From assembly GCF_003493605.1 (NCBI RefSeq), contig NZ_QQKA01000007.1, positions 1 to 64,000 on the forward strand: a stretch of 64,000 nt of DNA, given 5' to 3'. How positions within the stretch are numbered: the stretch's first letter is position 1; each line of letters starts with the position of its first letter. The translations under genes and the position numbers were made by a program. The notes under the pieces were generated by a model. It was given only the letters and a program-made list of their open reading frames with translations. It ran no database searches and was not told the DNA's origin. The stretch comes from Haemophilus haemolyticus. Lineage in GTDB: Bacteria > Pseudomonadota > Gammaproteobacteria > Enterobacterales > Pasteurellaceae. This document shows, piece after piece, positions 30,665 to 39,553 of the stretch.

Positions 30665-30680
30665 TAGCCGTCTAGATTGT
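30665..30680 (+). promoter_or_regulatory. Possible met-box pair before metJ
   Basis: AGCCGTCT (30665-30672) matches the met-box AGACGTCT at seven of eight positions. The adjacent AGATTGTT matches at five. MetJ needs at least two tandem boxes, so this may be a weak autoregulatory operator about 70 bp before metJ. Confidence 0.45.
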
Positions 30681-30747
30681 TATTTATTTGATTTTTAATT
30701 AGAATACGGACAATTTGTAAGGTTATCGATAAGCTCTAAGGGAAATT

Positions 30748-31065
30748 ATGGCGGATTGGGACGGAAAATATATCAGCCCTTATGCAGAACATGGCAAAAA
30801 AAGTGAGCAAGTAAAAAAAATTACAGTATCCATTCCCATTAAAGTACTGGAAATTTTGACGAATGAACGCACTCGCCGCCAATTGAAAAGTTTACGTCAC
30901 GCAACTAACAGTGAATTGCTTTGTGAAGCGTTCTTGCACGCATTCACAGGACAGCCTTTACCCACCGATGCGGATTTAATGAAAGAGCGTAATGATGAAA
31001 TCCCTGAAGATGCCAAAGTGCTTATGCGTGAATTAGGTGTCGATCCAGAAAGTTGGGAATATTAA
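30748..31065 (+). CDS. metJ: Methionine repressor MetJ
   Basis: A 105-aa ribbon-helix-helix repressor that binds met boxes with S-adenosylmethionine as corepressor. [20 protein letters not shown] (about residues 23-42) is the DNA-contacting beta strand and first helix; [26 protein letters not shown] continues the fold and the SAM site. Length and sequence are almost the same as in E. coli. cueR ends 13 bp downstream on the other strand, with an uptake sequence in the gap. Confidence 0.96.
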   Translation: MADWDGKYISPYAEHGKKSEQVKKITVSIPIKVLEILTNERTRRQLKSLRHATNSELLCEAFLHAFTGQPLPTDADLMKERNDEIPEDAKVLMRELGVDPESWEY

Positions 31066-31078
31066 CCGCACTTTTCAC

Positions 31079-31465
31079 TTATCCGTTCAAGCCATTCAAA
31101 ATTGAACATTCAGGGTTGCCATTGCCCTGACAACTGTCGTGCCAGTGCTGCAATTTTTGTACCATTTTTTGTAGCTGTTCTATTTGTTGATTTAATGTCG
31201 CAATATGTTGAGCAGTTAGCACTTTCACTTCTCGGCAGCTACGCTTAGGATTATCTTGTAGTGCTAATAATTGTGCGATTTGATGTAACGAAAACCCAAC
31301 ATTGCGTGAGTGTCGAATAAAATGCAACCTTTCTAAATCACTTTCTCCATAATTTCGATAGCCTGACAAACTGCGAACAGCGGGTTTAATTAACCCCATT
31401 TTTTCATAATCACGGATTTGTTTTGTAGATAAACCTACTAATTTTGCGGCTTCACTAATATTCAT
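31079..31465 (-). CDS. cueR: Copper-responsive MerR regulator CueR
   Basis: A 128-aa MerR-family activator. The N-terminal winged helix (MNISEAAKLVGLSTKQIRDY) reads DNA, a coiled coil follows (about 80-110), and CQGNGNPEC (C112 and C120) is the monovalent-metal loop at the same positions as the E. coli CueR cysteines. It should sense Cu(I) and switch on the divergent copZ array and copA. Its operator lies between the genes. Confidence 0.9.
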   Translation of the reverse strand: MNISEAAKLVGLSTKQIRDYEKMGLIKPAVRSLSGYRNYGESDLERLHFIRHSRNVGFSLHQIAQLLALQDNPKRSCREVKVLTAQHIATLNQQIEQLQKMVQKLQHWHDSCQGNGNPECSILNGLNG

Positions 31466-31475
31466 AAAAAACTTC

Positions 31476-31506
31476 TTGACCTTAACCTTATGTAAAGGTT
31501 TATAGT
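31476..31506 (+). promoter_or_regulatory. CueR-controlled promoter of the copZ-copA operon
   Basis: A -35 TTGACC (31476-31481) and -10 TATAGT (31501-31506) are separated by 19 bp, the overlong spacer that MerR-family activators untwist. Within the spacer AACCTT (31484-31489) and AAGGTT (31495-31500) form the dyad. This directly supports copper-inducible control of the downstream genes. Confidence 0.85.
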
Positions 31507-31541
31507 TTAACCATCAATAAAACAACTAACAAGGAGTAAAA

Positions 31542-31748
31542 ATGAAAATTATCACATTAAACATAAAAGGCATACATTGCGGCTGTTGCGTAAAAAGTCT
31601 TACTCAAGTTTTAACTGAATTAGATGGCGTACAATCTGCTGATGTGCAATTAGAGGGTAAAGCAAATATTACTTTTGATGAAAATCGAGTTAATGTTGCA
31701 CAGCTGATTGAGGTCATTGAAGATGCTGGATTTGACGCCACAGAGTAA
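31542..31748 (+). CDS. copZ: Copper chaperone CopZ-like, copy 1
   Basis: A 68-aa heavy-metal-associated (HMA) domain protein with the ferredoxin-like fold. The metal loop is GIHCGCCV (C13, C15, C16), a CxxC with an extra cysteine. It should carry Cu(I) in the cytoplasm to the P-type ATPase CopA. This copy differs from copies 2 and 3 only at residue 3 (Ile instead of Thr). It is the first gene after the CueR promoter. Confidence 0.9.
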   Translation: MKIITLNIKGIHCGCCVKSLTQVLTELDGVQSADVQLEGKANITFDENRVNVAQLIEVIEDAGFDATE

Positions 31749-31812
31749 AAAAATTTCGATTCAGATTGGTGGGATGACCTGCCAATCTTGTGCCAATCGC
31801 ATTCATCAATAA
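31723..31812 (+). pseudogene. Truncated copA start, unit 1
   Basis: The copA start codon equivalent opens a 29-codon frame that keeps the GGMTCQSCANRI metal motif and then ends at the repeat junction (IHQ and stop). It is a by-product of the tandem duplication. It could in principle yield a tiny Cu-binding peptide, but there is no independent evidence for that. Confidence 0.6.
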
Positions 31813-31833
31813 AACAACTAACAAGGAGTAAAA

Positions 31834-32040
31834 ATGAAAACTATCACATTAAACATAAAAGGCATACATTGCGGCTGTTGCGTAAAAAGTCTTACTCAAG
31901 TTTTAACTGAATTAGATGGCGTACAATCTGCTGATGTGCAATTAGAGGGTAAAGCAAATATTACTTTTGATGAAAATCGAGTTAATGTTGCACAGCTGAT
32001 TGAGGTCATTGAAGATGCTGGATTTGACGCCACAGAGTAA
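31834..32040 (+). CDS. copZ: Copper chaperone CopZ-like, copy 2
   Basis: A 68-aa HMA-domain protein with the GIHCGCCV loop. Its protein sequence equals copy 3 exactly. It has its own AAGGAG Shine-Dalgarno because the duplicated unit includes the leader. It has no separate promoter, since the duplicated unit begins downstream of the -10, so it depends on read-through from the CueR promoter. Confidence 0.9.
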   Translation: MKTITLNIKGIHCGCCVKSLTQVLTELDGVQSADVQLEGKANITFDENRVNVAQLIEVIEDAGFDATE

Positions 32041-32104
32041 AAAAATTTCGATTCAGATTGGTGGGATGACCTGCCAATCTTGTGCCAATCGCATTCATCA
32101 ATAA
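32015..32104 (+). pseudogene. Truncated copA start, unit 2
   Basis: The same 29-codon copA fragment as in unit 1, with an intact MTCQSC motif, ended by the junction stop. Confidence 0.6.
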
Positions 32105-32125
32105 AACAACTAACAAGGAGTAAAA

Positions 32126-32332
32126 ATGAAAACTATCACATTAAACATAAAAGGCATACATTGCGGCTGTTGCGTAAAAAGTCTTACTCAAGTTTTAACT
32201 GAATTAGATGGCGTACAATCTGCTGATGTGCAATTAGAGGGTAAAGCAAATATTACTTTTGATGAAAATCGAGTTAATGTTGCACAGCTGATTGAGGTCA
32301 TTGAAGATGCTGGATTTGACGCCACAGAGTAA
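32126..32332 (+). CDS. copZ: Copper chaperone CopZ-like, copy 3
   Basis: A 68-aa HMA-domain protein identical in sequence to copy 2. The following copA fragment is damaged: one A is missing from the A-run and 11 bases have been lost between GCCAATC direct repeats. That fragment therefore no longer encodes the MTCQSC motif. The decay suggests this unit is not the newest. Confidence 0.9.
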   Translation: MKTITLNIKGIHCGCCVKSLTQVLTELDGVQSADVQLEGKANITFDENRVNVAQLIEVIEDAGFDATE

Positions 32333-32405
32333 AAAATTTCAATTCAGATTGGTGGGATGGCCTGCCAATCGCATTCATCAATAAAACAACTAACAAGGAG
32401 TAAAA

Positions 32406-32612
32406 ATGAAAACTATCACATTAAACATAAAAGGCATACATTGCGGCTGTTGCGTAAAAAATCTTACTCAAGTTTTAACTGAATTAGATGGTGTACAATC
32501 TGCTGATGTGCAATTAGAGGGTAAAGTAAATATTACTTTTGATGAAAATCGAGTCAATGTTGCACAGTTGATTGAGGTCATTGAAGATGCTGGATTTGAC
32601 GCCACAGAGTAA
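32406..32612 (+). CDS. copZ: Copper chaperone CopZ-like, copy 4
   Basis: A 68-aa HMA-domain protein, the copy physically joined to the intact copA. It differs from the others at residue 19 (Asn for Ser in VKNL) and by a Val for Ala in the GKVNITFDE strand. Its 3' end overlaps the copA start by 26 bases, so chaperone and pump are translationally coupled. Confidence 0.9.
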   Translation: MKTITLNIKGIHCGCCVKNLTQVLTELDGVQSADVQLEGKVNITFDENRVNVAQLIEVIEDAGFDATE

Positions 32613-34755
32613 AAAAATTTCAATTCAGATTGGTGGGATGACCTGCCAATCTTGTGCCAATCGCATTGAAAAAGTTTTAAATAAAAAACCATTTGTGCAA
32701 CAAGCAGGCGTAAATTTTGCTGCCGAAGAAGCACAAGTTGTATTTGACGCTACGCAAGCAAGCGAAGCTCAAATTATAGAGATTATCCATAAAACAGGTT
32801 TCTCTGCCCATATCAAACAAGCCAACGAATTACCAATAGAAGAAAATACATCAATCCCTTGGCGATTAATCGTACTTTGGATAATCAATATTCCATTTCT
32901 GATTGGAATGCTTGGTATGATAGGTGGCTCCCATAACTTAATGTTACCGCCGATTTGGCAATTTGCATTAGCGAGCATTGTGCAACTTTGGTTAGCCATT
33001 CCATTTTATCGCGGAGCAATCGGTAGTATTCGTGGTGGACTTGCCAATATGGATGTACTGGTCAGCACAGGAACGCTCACTATTTATCTTTATTCTGCTT
33101 TTATGCTGTTTTACCACGCCGATCATGCAATGGGGCATGTGTATTTTGAAGCTTCTGTAATGGTAATTGGTTTTGTCAGTCTTGGAAAATTTCTTGAAGA
33201 TCGCACTAAAAAGCATAGCTTAAATAGCTTGAGTATGCTCTTGCAGCTGACACCGAAAAAAGTCACTGTTTTACGTAATGAAAAATGGAGTGAAATTGCT
33301 CTTGACCAAGTCAATATCGGCGAAATCATTCGTGCGAATCAAGGCGAGCGTATTGCGGCAGATGGCGTAATTGAAAGTGGAAATGGATGGTGTGATGAAA
33401 GTCATTTAACGGGGGAATCTCGCCCAGAAGAAAAACAGAAAGGTGGAAAAGTATTAGCGGGGGCGATGGTAACAGAAGGTTCTATTATCTATCGAGCAAA
33501 TCAGCTTGGTAGCCAAACCTTACTTGGCGATATGATGAATGCATTATCAGATGCACAAGGATCAAAAGCGCCAATCGCACGATTTGCTGACAAAGTTGCT
33601 TCCGTGTTTGTGCCTGTCGTTTTAGTGATTTCACTTGTTACTTTCGCACTCACTTATATTCTGACGAATGATAGTGTGTCTTCACTTATTCACGCGGTAT
33701 CCGTGCTTGTGATTGCTTGCCCTTGTGCCTTGGGATTAGCCACACCAGCAGCCATAATGGTTGGTTTAGGTAAAGCGGTCAATGCTGGCGTATGGTTTAA
33801 AGATGCGGCAGCAATGGAGGAAACCGCCCATGTGGATACCGTTGTGCTTGATAAAACTGGCACATTAACAAAAGGAGAGCTTGAAATCTCTGCTTTATGG
33901 CAGCCACAAAGTGCGGTGTATTCTGCAGACGATTTGTATCGTTTTGCAGCAGCCGTTGAACGACAAGCTAACCACCCAATTGCAAAAGCTATTGTGCAAG
34001 CAGCAGAACAAAAAATGTTAGACATTCCTACCGCACTTTTTTCAAAGATGGAAGTCGGTCAAGGCATTCAAGCGGAATTAGAACAAGTGGGAACAATAAA
34101 AGTCGGTAAACCCGATTATTGCGGTTTAATCTTGCCTAAAAATTTAGAGGATATCTGGCAAATTGCGAGCATTGTCGCAGTATCCATAAATGATGAACCC
34201 ATCGGTGCATTTGCACTGACGGATACTTTAAAAAACGATAGCTTGCACGCCATTCAACGCTTACAACAGCAAAATATTGATGTCGTAATTATGAGTGGCG
34301 ATCAACAATCTGTGGTTGATTACATTGCTAAACAGCTCGGCATTAAGAAAGCCTTTGGGAAACTAACTCCAAGAGATAAAGCGGAACAAATCCAAAAGCT
34401 GAAAAATCTAGGTCATGTTGTCGCAATGGTAGGTGATGGAATAAATGATGCACCTGCTTTGGCCGCTGCAAACGTCAGTTTTGCGATGAAATCAGGTTCA
34501 GATATTGCAGAACAAACCGCCTCGGCAACGCTTATGCAACATTCGGTGAATCAACTTGTGGATGCGCTTTTTATTGCAAGAGCAACCTTGAAAAATATCA
34601 AACAAAATCTATTTTTTGCTTTGATTTACAATATTCTCGGCATCCCCCTTGCTGCTTTCGGTTTTCTAAATCCAGTGATTGCAGGCGCCGCGATGGCGAT
34701 GAGTTCAATTTCCGTATTGATGAACGCTTTAAGATTGAAAAAAGTGCGGTTCTAA
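32587..34755 (+). CDS. copA: Cu(I)-exporting P1B-type ATPase CopA
   Basis: A 722-aa P-type ATPase that pumps Cu(I) out of the cytoplasm. There is one N-terminal HMA domain with GMTCQSC (C20, C23). The transmembrane metal motif is CPC in VIACPCALGLATPAA, DKTGTLTKG is the phosphorylation site, HPI in QANHPIAKAI contacts nucleotide, and GDGINDAPAL is the hinge. A longer reading from a TTG at 32572 is possible; the ATG at 32587 was chosen because it overlaps copZ and gives the expected start. An uptake sequence is inside the gene and another covers its last codons. Confidence 0.95.
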   Translation: MLDLTPQSKKISIQIGGMTCQSCANRIEKVLNKKPFVQQAGVNFAAEEAQVVFDATQASEAQIIEIIHKTGFSAHIKQANELPIEENTSIPWRLIVLWIINIPFLIGMLGMIGGSHNLMLPPIWQFALASIVQLWLAIPFYRGAIGSIRGGLANMDVLVSTGTLTIYLYSAFMLFYHADHAMGHVYFEASVMVIGFVSLGKFLEDRTKKHSLNSLSMLLQLTPKKVTVLRNEKWSEIALDQVNIGEIIRANQGERIAADGVIESGNGWCDESHLTGESRPEEKQKGGKVLAGAMVTEGSIIYRANQLGSQTLLGDMMNALSDAQGSKAPIARFADKVASVFVPVVLVISLVTFALTYILTNDSVSSLIHAVSVLVIACPCALGLATPAAIMVGLGKAVNAGVWFKDAAAMEETAHVDTVVLDKTGTLTKGELEISALWQPQSAVYSADDLYRFAAAVERQANHPIAKAIVQAAEQKMLDIPTALFSKMEVGQGIQAELEQVGTIKVGKPDYCGLILPKNLEDIWQIASIVAVSINDEPIGAFALTDTLKNDSLHAIQRLQQQNIDVVIMSGDQQSVVDYIAKQLGIKKAFGKLTPRDKAEQIQKLKNLGHVVAMVGDGINDAPALAAANVSFAMKSGSDIAEQTASATLMQHSVNQLVDALFIARATLKNIKQNLFFALIYNILGIPLAAFGFLNPVIAGAAMAMSSISVLMNALRLKKVRF

Positions 34756-34775
34756 TTTCATTTATTTTTATACGC

Positions 34776-34805
34776 AATCGGTGTCGTGATCGCACCGATT
34801 TTTTT
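34776..34805 (+). terminator. Terminator after copA
   Basis: AATCGGTG (34776-34783) pairs with CACCGATT (34793-34800) and a run of seven T residues follows. Confidence 0.85.
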
Positions 34806-34840
34806 GTCGCTGAAAATTACCGCACTTTTTATAAAAAAAA

Positions 34841-34862
34841 TTTTAACTTGATCACAATTTTA
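34841..34862 (+). promoter_or_regulatory. Possible CRP site upstream of sdaC
   Basis: The sequence has one good half-site (TCACA at 34852-34856, within TTGATCACAATTT) and a poor partner, about 125 bp before sdaC. Serine catabolism genes are often CRP-activated, so a weak CRP-N site is plausible but not proven. Confidence 0.35.
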
Positions 34863-34978
34863 GAATTTGCTCTTTGAGATTCTCTATTTATCGGCATAAC
34901 ATAATACTCAAAATTTGTTAGGGCATATTTTGCTCTGCAAATTGACAAATTTAAGTAATTTATGCTTTGGAGCAAACT

Positions 34979-36217
34979 ATGAAACCAACAGAAAAACTCA
35001 AATGGAACAAATTTGATGCAACATGGATGTTAAACCTTTTCGGTACGGCGGTTGGCGCTGGCGTCTTATTCCTACCGATTAACGCAGGGATGGGTGGATT
35101 TTGGCCGTTAGTTTTAATGGCAATTATCGTCGGACCAATGACCTATTTTGCTCACCGTGGCTTAGCCTACTTTGTACTTTCATCAAAAAATCCTGGCAGC
35201 GATATTACTGAAGTAGTTGAAGAACACTTTGGTAAAACAGCGGGTAAACTTATCACCCTACTTTATTTCTTCGCGATTTTCCCAATTCTTTTAATTTACG
35301 GAAACGGGATTACTAACACAGTCGATTCTTTCATTGTGAATCAACTTGGCATGGCATCGCCAAACCGAGCCATTCTCTCTTTTGTATTAATTGCAGTATT
35401 GATTTCCGTCATGCTATTTAATGAAAAAGTGATGTTAAAAATCACAGAATGGCTTGTTTACCCGTTGGTATTAATTTTATTTGTTCTTTCTATTTACTTA
35501 ATTCCAGAATGGAATGGTGCGATGTTACATGAATTCCCAACAGCAGGCGGTTTTGTCACCACATTGTGGCTTACTATTCCTGTGTTAGTATTCTCATTTA
35601 ACCATTCACCAGCAATTTCATCTTTCACTTGCTCACAATTCCGTGAATACAAAACTTTCGATGGTGCAGAACGCCATATCGGCCATACAGAAAAAGGCAC
35701 CTCAACAATTTTGTTATTCTTCGTAATGTTCTTCGTATTTAGCTGTGTATTAACATTAACACCAGAAGAATTAGTGGCAGCAAAAGCACAAAATATCAGT
35801 ATCTTGTCTTTCTTGGCGAATAAATTTGATAACCCATATATCTCTTATTTTGGTCCTCTTGTCGCATTCTTAGCAATTACTAGCTCATTCTTCGGTCACT
35901 ATATGGGCGCACGCGAAGGCTTAGAAGGCTTATATTTGAAAATGAAAGGCGAATCTGTAAATCGTAAAAAACTCAATTACGCGACCGCACTTTTCTTCTT
36001 ATTAACGTTATGGGGCGTTGCGATTATTAATCCAAGTATCTTAGGCTTAATCGAATCTCTTGGTGGCCCAATCATTGCGATGATTTTGTTTATCATGCCA
36101 ATGTACGCGATTCGCAAAATCCCAGCGATGAAACGCTACAGCGGACGTTTCAGCAATGTTTTTGTAACGATTATGGGATTAATCGCTATCTCTGCGGTTG
36201 TTTATGGATTATTATAA
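34979..36217 (+). CDS. sdaC: Serine transporter SdaC
   Basis: A 412-aa inner-membrane proton/serine symporter of the HAAAP family (serine/threonine branch), with about eleven transmembrane helices. [21 protein letters not shown] (shown in part as [18 protein letters not shown]) is the first helix, and [13 protein letters not shown] lies in a cytoplasmic loop typical of SdaC. A TTG at 34967 would extend it by four codons. The ATG at 34979 with GGAG seven bases upstream was preferred. It lies 35 bp from sdaA and feeds serine to it. Confidence 0.93.
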   Translation: MKPTEKLKWNKFDATWMLNLFGTAVGAGVLFLPINAGMGGFWPLVLMAIIVGPMTYFAHRGLAYFVLSSKNPGSDITEVVEEHFGKTAGKLITLLYFFAIFPILLIYGNGITNTVDSFIVNQLGMASPNRAILSFVLIAVLISVMLFNEKVMLKITEWLVYPLVLILFVLSIYLIPEWNGAMLHEFPTAGGFVTTLWLTIPVLVFSFNHSPAISSFTCSQFREYKTFDGAERHIGHTEKGTSTILLFFVMFFVFSCVLTLTPEELVAAKAQNISILSFLANKFDNPYISYFGPLVAFLAITSSFFGHYMGAREGLEGLYLKMKGESVNRKKLNYATALFFLLTLWGVAIINPSILGLIESLGGPIIAMILFIMPMYAIRKIPAMKRYSGRFSNVFVTIMGLIAISAVVYGLL

Positions 36218-36252
36218 GCGCCCTTTAAAGTTTAGCGAATTTTGAGAAATTT

Positions 36253-37620
36253 ATGATTAGCGTATTTGATATGTTTAAAGTGGGAATTGGGCCATCCAGT
36301 TCCCACACTGTCGGCCCGATGAAAGCCGGAAAACAATTTATAGACGACTTAATTGAACGAAATCAATTTGAACAAACCGCTGAAATTCATGTGGATGTGT
36401 ATGGTTCTCTTTCGATGACAGGGAGAGGCCACAGTACGGATATCGCCATCATCATGGGGTTAGCGGGTTATTTACCACATAATGTGGATATCGATATGAT
36501 TTCAGGTTTCATCGAGAAAGTGAAACAGACGGCTCTTTTACCAATTAATGTTGGTCAAAAAACGGTAAAATTTGATTTTGAAAATAATCTCATTTTCCAC
36601 CACACTTTTTTAAAATTGCACGAAAATGGCATGACAATCACCGCTCTTGATGAAAATCGCACAGAGCTTTATCGCCAAACCTATTATTCGATCGGTGGTG
36701 GTTTTATTGTCGATGAAGCCCATTTTGGTCAAGAAGAAAAAACCACAGTCCAAGTGCCTTATCCTTACAAAAATGCAGAAGATATTTTAAAACATTGCAG
36801 TGATAACGGCTTAATGCTTTCCACTGTGATGCTAGAAAATGAAATAGCGTTACATGGCAAAGAGGCTGTCAGTGCTCATTTAGAGAATGTCTGGAAAACG
36901 ATGCAAGCTTGTATCGAACACGGTATTCACACTGAAGGGATTTTACCGGGGCCATTACGTGTACCACGTCGTGCAGCATCTCTTTATCGTATGTTGCAAG
37001 CAAATACTAATTTATCCAACGATCCAATGCGTGTGATCGACTGGGTCAATATGTTTGCGCTTGCTGTCAATGAAGAAAATGCAGCGGGTGGACGCGTAGT
37101 CACTGCACCAACCAACGGCGCATGTGGGATTATTCCAGCGGTATTAGCTTACTACGAAAAATTCATCTCGCCATTAACACATGAAATCATTGAACGCTAT
37201 TTATTAGCAGCAGGGATGATTGGTTCACTTTATAAAATGAACGCCTCAATTTCTGGCGCAGAAGTGGGTTGCCAAGGTGAAGTGGGTGTAGCCTGTTCAA
37301 TGGCGGCTGCGGGACTGGCTGAAATTCTGGGTGGTAATCCACTGCAAGTATGCATCGCTGCTGAAATTGCAATGGAACATAACTTAGGATTAACCTGCGA
37401 CCCTGTCGGCGGTCAAGTTCAAGTACCTTGTATCGAACGCAATGCGATTGCTTCAGTTAAAGCAATCAATGCATCACGTATGGCTTTACGCCGCACCACC
37501 AATCCAAGAGTAACCTTAGATAAAGTGATTGAAACAATGTACGAAACAGGCAAAGACATGAACGCCAAGTATCGCGAAACATCTCAAGGCGGACTAGCAG
37601 TTAAAATTGTTTGTACTTAA
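36253..37620 (+). CDS. sdaA: L-serine deaminase
   Basis: A 455-aa iron-sulfur L-serine dehydratase that converts serine to pyruvate and ammonia. The small-domain motif [14 protein letters not shown] (about 13-26) and the large-domain [17 protein letters not shown] are present. The cysteines for the [4Fe-4S] cluster are in [23 protein letters not shown] and LTCDPVGG. Both halves are fused in one chain, as in E. coli SdaA. It forms an uptake-and-degradation pair with sdaC. Confidence 0.95.
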   Translation: MISVFDMFKVGIGPSSSHTVGPMKAGKQFIDDLIERNQFEQTAEIHVDVYGSLSMTGRGHSTDIAIIMGLAGYLPHNVDIDMISGFIEKVKQTALLPINVGQKTVKFDFENNLIFHHTFLKLHENGMTITALDENRTELYRQTYYSIGGGFIVDEAHFGQEEKTTVQVPYPYKNAEDILKHCSDNGLMLSTVMLENEIALHGKEAVSAHLENVWKTMQACIEHGIHTEGILPGPLRVPRRAASLYRMLQANTNLSNDPMRVIDWVNMFALAVNEENAAGGRVVTAPTNGACGIIPAVLAYYEKFISPLTHEIIERYLLAAGMIGSLYKMNASISGAEVGCQGEVGVACSMAAAGLAEILGGNPLQVCIAAEIAMEHNLGLTCDPVGGQVQVPCIERNAIASVKAINASRMALRRTTNPRVTLDKVIETMYETGKDMNAKYRETSQGGLAVKIVCT

Positions 37621-37652
37621 ATATAAAAATCTCAATTCAATTTATTGTATAT

Positions 37653-37690
37653 AAAACTAAAGCCTTGATAATCAAGGCTTTAGTTTTTTA
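37653..37690 (+). terminator. Strong terminator after sdaA
   Basis: A perfect 17-bp inverted repeat (AAAACTAAAGCCTTGAT at 37653-37669 against 37671-37687) is followed by further T residues. Because both sides are A/T-rich it may also stop the convergent lipoprotein transcript. Confidence 0.85.
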
Positions 37691-37986
37691 TCTAAAATGA
37701 TGGTAATTATAATGATATCCGACACTTGGGACTACAGGAATAACGGGTAGCGAACTTCTCACTCGAGTTTTAACCTTATTATCACTCGCATTCAATTTTA
37801 AGTTAGTATCAACTTGACTTGCCACTTTATCCTTCTGTGCCTGAGTAACCGTATTACCACTTGTTACACGAGCATTATACTCTTGCACAGCCTTCATATC
37901 ATAAACACCGCCACCAGTTTGTTCTGGTTGAGATGAACATGCTGCTAAACCTAAAATTACACAACTAACAAAAACTATTTTCTCAT
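37688..37986 (-). pseudogene. Small lipoprotein gene, frameshifted in the signal peptide
   Basis: AGGATCATATTAA precedes ATG AGA AAA TAG (37986 downward), which stops after three codons. One frame over, the sequence reads IVFVSCVILGLAAC SSQPEQ, a clear lipoprotein signal with lipobox LAAC. It then continues for about 85 codons through VYDMKAVQEYNARV and ends SVGYHYNYHHFR. A single missing base in the A-run after the ATG explains the break. An internal ATG at 37897 would make a 69-aa cytoplasmic remnant. No family was recognised. Confidence 0.7.
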
Positions 37987-37997
37987 TTAATATGATC

Positions 37998-38528
37998 CTA
38001 TTTACAAATTACGTCAGTTAATACTGCTCTACCTTCTGATACATAATTAGCTGCTTTTTCCTTTAGTTTTTTATTTTCTTGTGATTGAATACGCTTAGAC
38101 ACATCTTTATCTGTAATTGAATAAACTGGCACATAACTTAAATTTTGAGGATCTTTTTGATTATAAATCGTCGCCCCCGTTACACTACCGTAATATTCAC
38201 TTTTATCATTTGGCGAAAGATAATTGTGGGTTGAATTTGTATAATCCACACCTCTTTTCACTTTAAATCCTTGACAAATACCAGCTGGAGATTCGTAAAT
38301 AGTTTCAGATGAGCTCATCTCATCAATTTTATAAACTTTCAACTCAATGCTTTGACCCAATTTCTGAGTATCATTACTTGATATATCAGAGCTAAAGGCT
38401 TTCTTATCTTTTTCATCAACATAAGTTACTGAACTAGATGTATCTTTAGCAATAGATAAATGCGGTATAAATAAACTAACCAGCATGCTACAAAATAAAG
38501 AAAAAGAAGTACAATTTTTGTAATTCAT
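37998..38528 (-). CDS. Exported protein of unknown function
   Basis: A 176-aa protein with an N-terminal export signal (MNYKNCTSFSLFCSMLVSLF, then IPHLSIA before KDTSSS). The mature part is polar and rich in Ser, Asp and Lys. It has two cysteines (GICQGF and the C-terminal DVICK) that could pair across the domain. No family was recognised. Its stop is 12 bases before the start of the frameshifted lipoprotein gene, so the two form one minus-strand unit. The unit has no perfect uptake sequence and may be accessory. Confidence 0.7.
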   Translation of the reverse strand: MNYKNCTSFSLFCSMLVSLFIPHLSIAKDTSSSVTYVDEKDKKAFSSDISSNDTQKLGQSIELKVYKIDEMSSSETIYESPAGICQGFKVKRGVDYTNSTHNYLSPNDKSEYYGSVTGATIYNQKDPQNLSYVPVYSITDKDVSKRIQSQENKKLKEKAANYVSEGRAVLTDVICK

Positions 38529-38635
38529 CTCCAGTTCTCCTTAACGTTCTTTAAAGTAATTTCTAATATTAAAATAGCTATTTGCCAATTAATAGTATTA
38601 CCGAACTATACCAAAAAGACTTATATGATTCTAGG

Positions 38636-39553
38636 TTATTTTTCAGGAGTTATACTTTTTGATTTTTCTTCATTTTGAGCTTCTAAAGCATCACGCGCGG
38701 CACGAATACTTTTTTCAATTAGTGGAACTCGCTCATCATCTTTCGGCATTAAGCGTAGCATCATCGCCCAAGTCACCGCTGCCATTTTATAATCTTCCGT
38801 TTCAAAATAACGGAATGCGAGCAGACTTAACGCTTCAATGTTAGTGTGATCTTGACGGATCACTTGACGCAATAAATCGCCACCTTTAAGTTTATCAGTC
38901 GCATCTTCAGAGAACATCAATATGCGAGCATAGCCTAATTTATATTGCACATTATCTGGTTCGAGTTTATTAGCCTTTTGATAGCTATCGAATGCCAAAC
39001 GTGCATCACCTAAATTCATCCCAATTTGACCGAGCATCCACCATTTTTTTGCATCAGTTGGATTTTTCTGCAAATCGATTCGAAGTGCGGTAGAAAATTG
39101 CTGCATTTCTGCATCAGAAAATGGATTTTTATCTTCATCTTTCATTCGGTCAAAGAAATAGGGCAATTTCGCATAAGTTTGCTCTAACATCGATTCGGCT
39201 TGCCAAGATCCAACCATAAAATAAGAAGAACCTGCGATAATTCCTAACGCCAATACACCAGAGACAAACCAAATTTTTCCATAAGATTTGCCTGAATAAT
39301 CCACATTCTCTTGGACTTTACTCGGCACATCATCAAGCAAGGTTTTCTGTAATTCTTGTTTGAGTTGCTCAACATTTTCAACTAAACCTTGGGAATTATC
39401 TTGCTCAATTTCTTCCAAGCGTGAGAAATATAACGCCTTATTTAAATCATCACGTTTTTGCCCATGTTTCGCTTTGAATTGACGTAATAAAGGATAAAAA
39501 CAAATTAACGCCACAACTAAAGTGGTTAATATAAAAATTAATGCAAAATTCAT
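38636..39553 (-). CDS. ccmI: Cytochrome c maturation TPR protein CcmI
   Basis: A 305-aa inner-membrane protein with two N-terminal transmembrane helices (about 3-21 and 93-112) around a cytoplasmic loop, then a periplasmic TPR region (WWMLGQIGMNLGDARLAFDSYQKANKLEPDN and following). CcmI holds apocytochrome c for the heme lyase CcmFH. In E. coli this part is fused to CcmH; here it is a separate gene starting right after ccmH. Similar TPR proteins are also named NrfG/CycH. Confidence 0.85.
   Translation of the reverse strand: MNFALIFILTTLVVALICFYPLLRQFKAKHGQKRDDLNKALYFSRLEEIEQDNSQGLVENVEQLKQELQKTLLDDVPSKVQENVDYSGKSYGKIWFVSGVLALGIIAGSSYFMVGSWQAESMLEQTYAKLPYFFDRMKDEDKNPFSDAEMQQFSTALRIDLQKNPTDAKKWWMLGQIGMNLGDARLAFDSYQKANKLEPDNVQYKLGYARILMFSEDATDKLKGGDLLRQVIRQDHTNIEALSLLAFRYFETEDYKMAAVTWAMMLRLMPKDDERVPLIEKSIRAARDALEAQNEEKSKSITPEK

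Larger units (their letters stand above)
31512..32667 (+). repeat. Four-unit tandem repeat of copZ plus the copA 5' end
   Basis: Units begin at 31512, 31804, 32096 and 32376 (periods 292, 292 and 280 bp). Each unit contains a leader with an AAGGAG Shine-Dalgarno, a whole copZ gene and the first roughly 80 bases of copA. At the three internal junctions copA breaks off after CGCATT and joins the leader CATCAATAAAAC. Unit 3 has lost 12 bases (one A of a run and 11 bases between short GCCAATC repeats). Near-identity of the units points to recent unequal recombination, and copy number should vary between isolates. Confidence 0.95.

Noticed and set aside
32572-32586. TTG start for CopA
   Set aside because: The ATG at 32587 gives the expected protein length and lies within the copZ overlap; no Shine-Dalgarno favours the TTG.
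31512-32667. CRISPR-like or satellite repeat
   Set aside because: The repeated units are whole protein-coding genes of about 290 bp with no spacers.
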